Origin: an uncultured Pelagibacteraceae bacterium
GTDB lineage: Bacteria > Pseudomonadota > Alphaproteobacteria > Pelagibacterales > Pelagibacteraceae
DNA: 64,000 nt
Direction of reading: 5' to 3'
Assembly (NCBI GenBank): GCA_902539035.1
Contig: CACBHL010000002.1
Coordinates: 1 to 64,000 of the forward strand
In this document: positions 58,486-64,000 of the stretch, piece by piece
Layout: each line of letters starts with the position of its first letter
Position numbering within the stretch: position 1 is the stretch's first letter
Position numbers and translations under genes: made by a program
Notes under the pieces: model-generated
Seen by the model: only the letters and a program-made list of their open reading frames with translations
Told to the model about the DNA's origin: nothing
Database searches by the model: none

Positions 58486-59328
58486 GTGAATAAAAAAACA
58501 TCAAAACTTAAAAAATTTTTAAATGATAAAAATTCATATAAGGTTCCATCATGTCATGATCCTTTGACAGCTAAATTAATTGAAAAAAAAGGTTTTAAAG
58601 TTTCATTCATTGGTGGTTTTGCTCTTTCCTCAGCTAGTCTTGGTTATCCAGACGCAAGTATTATTACTCAGAAAGAATTAGTAGATGCAACAAAATCAAT
58701 ATGTAATCAAACAAAGAATCCAATAATAGTTGATGCAGATACAGGATTTGGTGGTTTAGCCAATGTATATAAAACTGTTAAAGATTTGGAGCAGGTGGGT
58801 GCATCAGCTGTAATTTTAGAAGATCAAATTTTTCCAAAAAGATGCGCACTTACAAAAAAAGTAAAATTATTAGATTTAAAGAAATCTGAAAAAAGAATTA
58901 AAACAGCAATTAAAGCTTCAAAAGAAAATAATAATATTTTGATATTTGCTAGAACTGATGCTTTAAGTGTGGGCTCTATCAAAGAGTCTATCAAAAGAGC
59001 TAAAATGTTTAAAAAACTAGGTGCACATGCCGTATTTATAACCGGAATTAATACTCTTAAAGAAATAAAATTAATCAAACACAATTTAAAAAGAATTCCA
59101 TTAATAATTAATATTACTCAAGATATAAAATTTAATATATCAGAAATTAAGAAAAGTGATTTCAAGTTTATTCTTTATTCGCAGCAACTCTTGAATAGCT
59201 ATATCGATACGGTTAATGCAACTTTAAAATTAATTAAAAATAACAAAAACCCTAAATTTAAAAACAAAGCGTCAGATACTTTGTCTTTATTAAATTTTAA
59301 AAAGTATCTATCAATTGAGAATAACTGA
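58486..59328 (+). CDS. Isocitrate lyase / PEP mutase superfamily lyase (PrpB/dimethylmalate lyase-like)
   Basis: 280 aa; GGFALSSASLGYPDASIITQKELVDATKSIC, VDADTGFGG, LEDQIFPKRC; GTG start. Confidence 0.9.
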   Translation: MNKKTSKLKKFLNDKNSYKVPSCHDPLTAKLIEKKGFKVSFIGGFALSSASLGYPDASIITQKELVDATKSICNQTKNPIIVDADTGFGGLANVYKTVKDLEQVGASAVILEDQIFPKRCALTKKVKLLDLKKSEKRIKTAIKASKENNNILIFARTDALSVGSIKESIKRAKMFKKLGAHAVFITGINTLKEIKLIKHNLKRIPLIINITQDIKFNISEIKKSDFKFILYSQQLLNSYIDTVNATLKLIKNNKNPKFKNKASDTLSLLNFKKYLSIENN

Positions 59329-59330
59329 AA

Positions 59331-60389
59331 ATGAAAGAATATTATTTAGCCTTTAGACGTAGTTTAAAAAGTATTATTATTGGCATTATTGGTGGATATA
59401 TTGGTACGCTAATCAATTTACCATTACCTTGGCTGTTAGGGGCGCTATTACTAAACCTCTTTGTCTCATTTAGTAGTTACAAAGTTACTTTTGATAAAAA
59501 AATTTTTTTACCTGTTCTTTTAATTATTGGTGTAATTCTTGCAGGTTCCTTCAACATAACTTTACTTTATAAAATACACTTGTGGGTTTATTCCTCAATA
59601 GCAATGATTTTATGTACAATAGCAGGGACTATTGCAGCATCTTTTTATTTTTATAAAATATGCAAATTTGATAAATTAGTTTCTGTTTTGGCAGCTTTAC
59701 CTGGTGCGTTTGTAGTTATAGCTGGAGCAATTAATGATATCACAACAGATAAAAAAAAAAGTGGACAAGTTGTAATTCCGCAAGCTACTAGAGTTTTATT
59801 TATTGTCTTATTTTTACCTTTTATTTTTGTTACTCAGATTGGATATCAAGAAATAGATTCCTTCGGAAATACTCCAACATTTGATTTAAGATACTTTGCT
59901 GAATTAATATTTTTAATTATAGTGTCTCTAATAGGTACAAAGGTTTTAGAAAAGTTCAGAATTCCATCAGCACCAATACTTGCAGCGATGATTGTTGCAG
60001 GTTTCTTTTATACATTTGAGTTTACTACAGCAAAGTTTCCAGATGTGTTTATAAATGTTGCTTTCGTATTTTTAGGATCTGCAATTGGATGCAGGTTAAG
60101 CGGATTAGCTCCAAAAGAAATTTTATTTTACTCATTTCATGGAGCAATTATGTCTGCAATTTTATTAGCAATAGCAGCTTTCTTTGCATACTTGCTAAAA
60201 ATATTCTTTGGCTTTGATTTTATGTCTGCTTTTTTAAGTTTTGCACCAGGTGGGTTACATGAAATGGTTGTTATAAGTGTTGCATACAATATAGATCCAC
60301 TTTTTGTAAGTTATCACCACTTTTTAAGAATTTTTTTCATAATATTTTCTATTCCTTTTATTTTAAAAATAATGAAGAAAAAAAAATAA
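59331..60389 (+). CDS. AbrB-family (ammonia monooxygenase-like duplicated domain) membrane protein
   Basis: 352 aa multi-TM; GGYIGTLINLPLPWLLGALL, LSFAPGGLHEMVVISVAYNIDPLFVSYHHFLRI. Confidence 0.88.
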   Translation: MKEYYLAFRRSLKSIIIGIIGGYIGTLINLPLPWLLGALLLNLFVSFSSYKVTFDKKIFLPVLLIIGVILAGSFNITLLYKIHLWVYSSIAMILCTIAGTIAASFYFYKICKFDKLVSVLAALPGAFVVIAGAINDITTDKKKSGQVVIPQATRVLFIVLFLPFIFVTQIGYQEIDSFGNTPTFDLRYFAELIFLIIVSLIGTKVLEKFRIPSAPILAAMIVAGFFYTFEFTTAKFPDVFINVAFVFLGSAIGCRLSGLAPKEILFYSFHGAIMSAILLAIAAFFAYLLKIFFGFDFMSAFLSFAPGGLHEMVVISVAYNIDPLFVSYHHFLRIFFIIFSIPFILKIMKKKK

Positions 60390-60439
60390 TTTAAATATTA
60401 ATAATTAAAATAATAATGTAATTTAGTTTACTTATTACC

Positions 60440-61573
60440 ATGGAAACTAATTCAGTAATTAATCTAAAAGAACACAAAATTTTTTTTCTAGGAGGAGAGA
60501 GTTTTTTAGCTGACGGAAAAAAGGTCATAAGAGGACAAATGTATGTAGAGCAATTTGAACCTCTTAAAACTAATAATAAAAATATTATTTTAATTCACGG
60601 CGGTGGACAAAGTGGAACAGGTTTTATTACTACGGCGGACGGTAGACGTGGGTGGATGCACGATTTTTTGTCATTTGGGTATACAGTTTATGTTGTAGAT
60701 CAACCAGGTAGAGCACGATCAGGTTATTCAGAAAAATTATATGGTGAATATATAGATAGGGAAACAAATATAGACGATGCTGAAAGAAGATTTACGGGTA
60801 TGTCAAAAAAAGGGAATTGGCCTCAATCAAAAACACATACTCAGTGGCCTGGAACTGGATTAAGAGGAGACAAAATTTTTGAGCAATACATGGCCTCACA
60901 AGTAAATACGATGTCAGATAGAATTTATATAGAGGAGATGTCAAAAAAAGCACTGTCCGAATTGGTTGATTTGATTGGTCACACTGCAGTTTTAGGTCAT
61001 AGTCAAGGAGGACCTTTTTGTTGGCTTGCTGCTGATTTAAGACCAGACAAAGTAAAATGCTGCATAGCTGTGGAACCAAATGGACCTCCTTTTTTCAACG
61101 TTTCTTACGGAGGTGTGCAGCATAGTCATTTGGATAAGCAAACATTCAAAAAAAATGAGTATGATAAAGATTGGTATCAAACCAGTTCTGAGCCAGACCG
61201 ACTTAATGGCATCACCTATTCACCATTGACATATGACCCCCCTTTAAAAAAAGATGAAAAATTAATTCCTGAGCTTGATAAAAAAAATACAAAGGACGAT
61301 TTGGTTCAGTGTTTTTTACAAAAAGAACCTGCAAGAAAATTGAAAAATTTGTCGCAAACGAATATTCTTATTTTGACAGGACAGTCCTCTTATCATGCGC
61401 CATACGATCATGGAACTAGTAATTTTTTAAACCAGGCAGGTGTTAAGCACGAATTTATTAGACTGGAAGACCATGACATAAAGGGTAATGGTCATATGAT
61501 GATGCATGAAAAAAATAGCAAAGAAATTTCTACATTTATCAGTAAGTGGATAGAAAAAAATTATAGCATTTAG
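60440..61573 (+). CDS. Alpha/beta hydrolase (esterase-713-like)
   Basis: 377 aa; ILIHGGGQSGTGFITTADGRRGWMHDFLSFGYTVYVVDQPGRARSG; LGHSQGG nucleophile elbow. Confidence 0.85.
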   Translation: METNSVINLKEHKIFFLGGESFLADGKKVIRGQMYVEQFEPLKTNNKNIILIHGGGQSGTGFITTADGRRGWMHDFLSFGYTVYVVDQPGRARSGYSEKLYGEYIDRETNIDDAERRFTGMSKKGNWPQSKTHTQWPGTGLRGDKIFEQYMASQVNTMSDRIYIEEMSKKALSELVDLIGHTAVLGHSQGGPFCWLAADLRPDKVKCCIAVEPNGPPFFNVSYGGVQHSHLDKQTFKKNEYDKDWYQTSSEPDRLNGITYSPLTYDPPLKKDEKLIPELDKKNTKDDLVQCFLQKEPARKLKNLSQTNILILTGQSSYHAPYDHGTSNFLNQAGVKHEFIRLEDHDIKGNGHMMMHEKNSKEISTFISKWIEKNYSI

Positions 61574-61612
61574 TTATTTATGCACAATCAACTACAGATT
61601 ATATAGAATATA

Positions 61613-62287
61613 ATGATTAATAAAATTATAAATTTAGGTGACTCAGCTCTATATTGCGATTTTGGACAAGAAGTAAATAAGGAAATTAACTCTAAAGTAA
61701 TAAAATATTTTAATTCTGTTAGAAAAAGTAATATCGAGGGTGTTACTAATGTTACTCCTTCATACAACAAACTTATAATTTCTTTTAATTTATCAATCAC
61801 AAATTTTAAAAAAATAAAAAAAAAAATTGAAACATTAAATATCGATTATGAAAATAAAATTATTAATAAAGAAATACAAATACCAGTTTGTTGTGAAAAC
61901 CCTTTTTCTCTAGATATTAAAAGATTAGAAAAAAAATTGAATTTAAACAGAGAACAAATTCTAGAAAAATTTTTTAATAAAAAATACTTTTGTTACATGA
62001 CAGGATTTATAGCTGGTATGCCTTTCTTAGGGGATCTAGATGAAAATATGAGAGCTAATAGGTTAGAAACCCCAAGGGTTAAAGTTCCTAAGGGATCAAT
62101 TGGATTAACTGAACAATTTACAAATATTTATACATTTGAAAGTCCTGGTGGTTGGAATATTATTGGCAACACTCCTTTAAATATTTTCGATAGTTTTAAT
62201 GAAAATGAACCGAACTTAATTAATCCAGGAGACACAGTCATTTTTAAAGAAATAACTTTTAGTGAATATAAAAACTACCATGATTAA
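61613..62287 (+). CDS. pxpB: 5-oxoprolinase subunit B (KipI-like)
   Basis: 224 aa; GDSALYCDFGQEV, GFIAGMPFLGDLDENMRANRLETPRVKVPKGSIGLTEQFTNIYTFESPGGWNIIG. Confidence 0.94.
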   Translation: MINKIINLGDSALYCDFGQEVNKEINSKVIKYFNSVRKSNIEGVTNVTPSYNKLIISFNLSITNFKKIKKKIETLNIDYENKIINKEIQIPVCCENPFSLDIKRLEKKLNLNREQILEKFFNKKYFCYMTGFIAGMPFLGDLDENMRANRLETPRVKVPKGSIGLTEQFTNIYTFESPGGWNIIGNTPLNIFDSFNENEPNLINPGDTVIFKEITFSEYKNYHD

Positions 62288-63224
62288 TTCTTATTTCGAG
62301 TTAATAAGATCTGGAATAAACACAACCTATCAGGATAAGGGTAGAGAAAATTTATATCATATTGGGATTCCATATAGTGGAGCTATGGATAATAGAAACT
62401 TTCTTATTGCAAATAAATTAGTTAATAACAACTTATATGCACCTGTTTTAGAATTTGCCTATCAAGGTCCTCATCTTAAATACAAAGGAGATAAAATTAG
62501 TATTGCCGTTACCGGCGATGTAATATTTAAAATTATTAAAAATGGAGTTGAAAACATTGGAAATTGTTATGAGAGCTATCAAATAGAAAGTGGAGATGAG
62601 ATAGATATCATCTCAACTAACAAAACAATATATGGATATTTAGCTATTGGTGGTGAAATTGATATAAAATTTCAATGGGAGAGTTGTTCAATCAATACTA
62701 AAGCTAAAATAGGCTCTAATGATGGAAAGAAATTAGAAAATAAACAGATTATTAAACTATTAAAATTAAATTCTAACAAAGATAAAAAAAAAATAAATTA
62801 TATAAATTCAAAGGTTGAAAATATTAGAGTCATTAAAGGTACAAATTTCAATTACTTTTCAGAGGAAGGAAAACAAAATTTTTTTGAAAAAAAATTTATA
62901 GTTTCAAAACTGTCTGATAGAATGGGGATGAGACTTCAAGGAAATAAAATAGATAATATTGTAAAAACAAATATAAAATCCGAAGGACTAATTAGAGGCG
63001 TAATTCAAGTCCCACCAGATGGAAATCCAATCATAATGTTATCAGATCATGGTACAATTGGGGGCTATCCAAAAATTGGAGTTGTAGCTAGTGTCGACTA
63101 TGATCGACTAGTTCAAATATCGCCAGGATCAAAAATTAAATTTACAGAAATACAATTAACTGATGCAGAAACATTGTTTAAGCTATATGAGATGGATACA
63201 GACAATTTACTCAGTCAAATTTAA
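62280..63224 (+). CDS. pxpC: 5-oxoprolinase subunit C (KipA/biotin-dependent carboxyltransferase family)
   Basis: DKGRENLYHIGIPYSGAMDNRNFLIANKLVNN, SDRMGMRLQG, PDGNPIIMLSDHGTIGGYPKIGVV; start trimmed to ATG 62280. Confidence 0.94.
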   Translation: MINSYFELIRSGINTTYQDKGRENLYHIGIPYSGAMDNRNFLIANKLVNNNLYAPVLEFAYQGPHLKYKGDKISIAVTGDVIFKIIKNGVENIGNCYESYQIESGDEIDIISTNKTIYGYLAIGGEIDIKFQWESCSINTKAKIGSNDGKKLENKQIIKLLKLNSNKDKKKINYINSKVENIRVIKGTNFNYFSEEGKQNFFEKKFIVSKLSDRMGMRLQGNKIDNIVKTNIKSEGLIRGVIQVPPDGNPIIMLSDHGTIGGYPKIGVVASVDYDRLVQISPGSKIKFTEIQLTDAETLFKLYEMDTDNLLSQI

Positions 63225-64000
63225 TGAATGTTATTAGAAAATTACCAGGTCCCTTATTAGTATTCCTTGGTGCTTGTAGTTTAAGTTTTGGTGGATTAAT
63301 AGTTAAGTCTTTTGAGGGAGCAACCCTTTGGCAAATCTTATTTTGGAGAACAGTTTTTTTTCTAATAATAATTAGTATTTATTTAATCATAACTTACAAA
63401 AAAAAAGTATTTAAATCATTCTATAATTTAGGTTTTCCAGGATTTATTGGAGGTTTTGTTTTATCGTTTGGTTTTTGCGGTTACGTTTTTGCGATGTATA
63501 ACACTACTGTTGCAAATGCTAATTTCATTATTCAAACTCAAACAATCTTTTTAGCAATTTTTGGATATTTTTTTTTAAAGGAAAAAATTTCAGTCATCAC
63601 ACTTACTTCTATAATATTAGCAATTTCTGGTATCCTGTTGATGGTAGGAAACTCTTTATCTCCTGGTCAAATGATAGGAAATATTGCTGCATTTATAATG
63701 CCAATTTCGTTTGCAGTTTTAATATTAGTCGTAAGAAAATATCCTAATGTAGATATGGTGCCTGCACAATTTATTGCTGGGGTTTTTGCTCTAACCATTG
63801 GGTTTTTAATGTCTGGAAAAATTTTAATTTCTACACATGATATTTTTTTAGGTTTCTTGGCAGGTTTTATGCAATTAGGATTTGGATTTATTTTAATTAC
63901 TATTGGTGCTCAAAGAACACCATCCGCTATGGTCGGAATCATAATGTTGACAGAGGCAGTTTTAGGACCGCTTTGGGCATGGATGTTTATTAATGAACAG
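63224..64000 (+). CDS. EamA/DMT-family transporter (truncated at window end)
   Basis: Manual translation MNVIRKLPGPLLVFLGACSLSFGGLIVKSFEGATLWQILFWRTVFFLIII...; TAATG overlap with pxpC; open to the window end. Confidence 0.85.
   Translation, partial: MNVIRKLPGPLLVFLGACSLSFGGLIVKSFEGATLWQILFWRTVFFLIIISIYLIITYKKKVFKSFYNLGFPGFIGGFVLSFGFCGYVFAMYNTTVANANFIIQTQTIFLAIFGYFFLKEKISVITLTSIILAISGILLMVGNSLSPGQMIGNIAAFIMPISFAVLILVVRKYPNVDMVPAQFIAGVFALTIGFLMSGKILISTHDIFLGFLAGFMQLGFGFILITIGAQRTPSAMVGIIMLTEAVLGPLWAWMFINEQ

Noticed and set aside
1-64000. CRISPR arrays, prophage, transposons, toxin-antitoxin or restriction-modification systems
   Set aside because: No repeat-spacer arrays, transposase, integrase or methylase motifs seen in the supplied translations or in the intergenic sequence I read; not an exhaustive computational scan.

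Overview
AT-rich, gene-dense window that looks like a streamlined SAR11/Pelagibacter-like alphaproteobacterial chromosome. Taxonomy is inferred from base composition, very short intergenic gaps and gene content, including proteorhodopsin followed by ferredoxin and a ferredoxin reductase. Roughly 1-38 kb is mostly core: fumC, nadC/nadA, tRNA-Leu(GAG), a dihydroorotase, prpE-like acyl-CoA synthetase, a predicted blue-tuned proteorhodopsin with an adjacent desaturase/ferredoxin/reductase set, glycosyltransferases, a DUF1800/DUF1501 pair, umuDC, recA, alaS, icd, psd/pssA, rlmE, a CBS-less guaB, guaA, panB and pxpA. Roughly 38-63 kb is accessory-like catabolic gene content: TctABC uptake, four divergent MmgE/PrpD paralogs, AcnD-like aconitase plus PrpF, a TcuA-like flavoprotein, an ICL/PEPM-type lyase, a TauD dioxygenase, an Ldh2-type dehydrogenase, two TauE/SafE proteins, an AbrB-family protein, an esterase, and an IclR regulator. 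The best candidate for an undescribed system is this predicted tricarboxylate (tricarballylate / methylcitrate / aconitate-like) catabolic regulon. I found recurring 15-bp palindromes (consensus about TTTCAyAwTrTrAAA) in its three main promoter regions. At two of them they form tandem pairs with 20-bp centre spacing, suggesting one IclR operator family. Other points: SOS-like boxes (GAAC-N7-GAAC type) at umuD and recA, a motif shared between the rhodopsin and ferredoxin promoters, and an IMP dehydrogenase without its CBS module. No CRISPR, rRNA, transposase or prophage was seen. All function calls come from reading the sequences without database searches.
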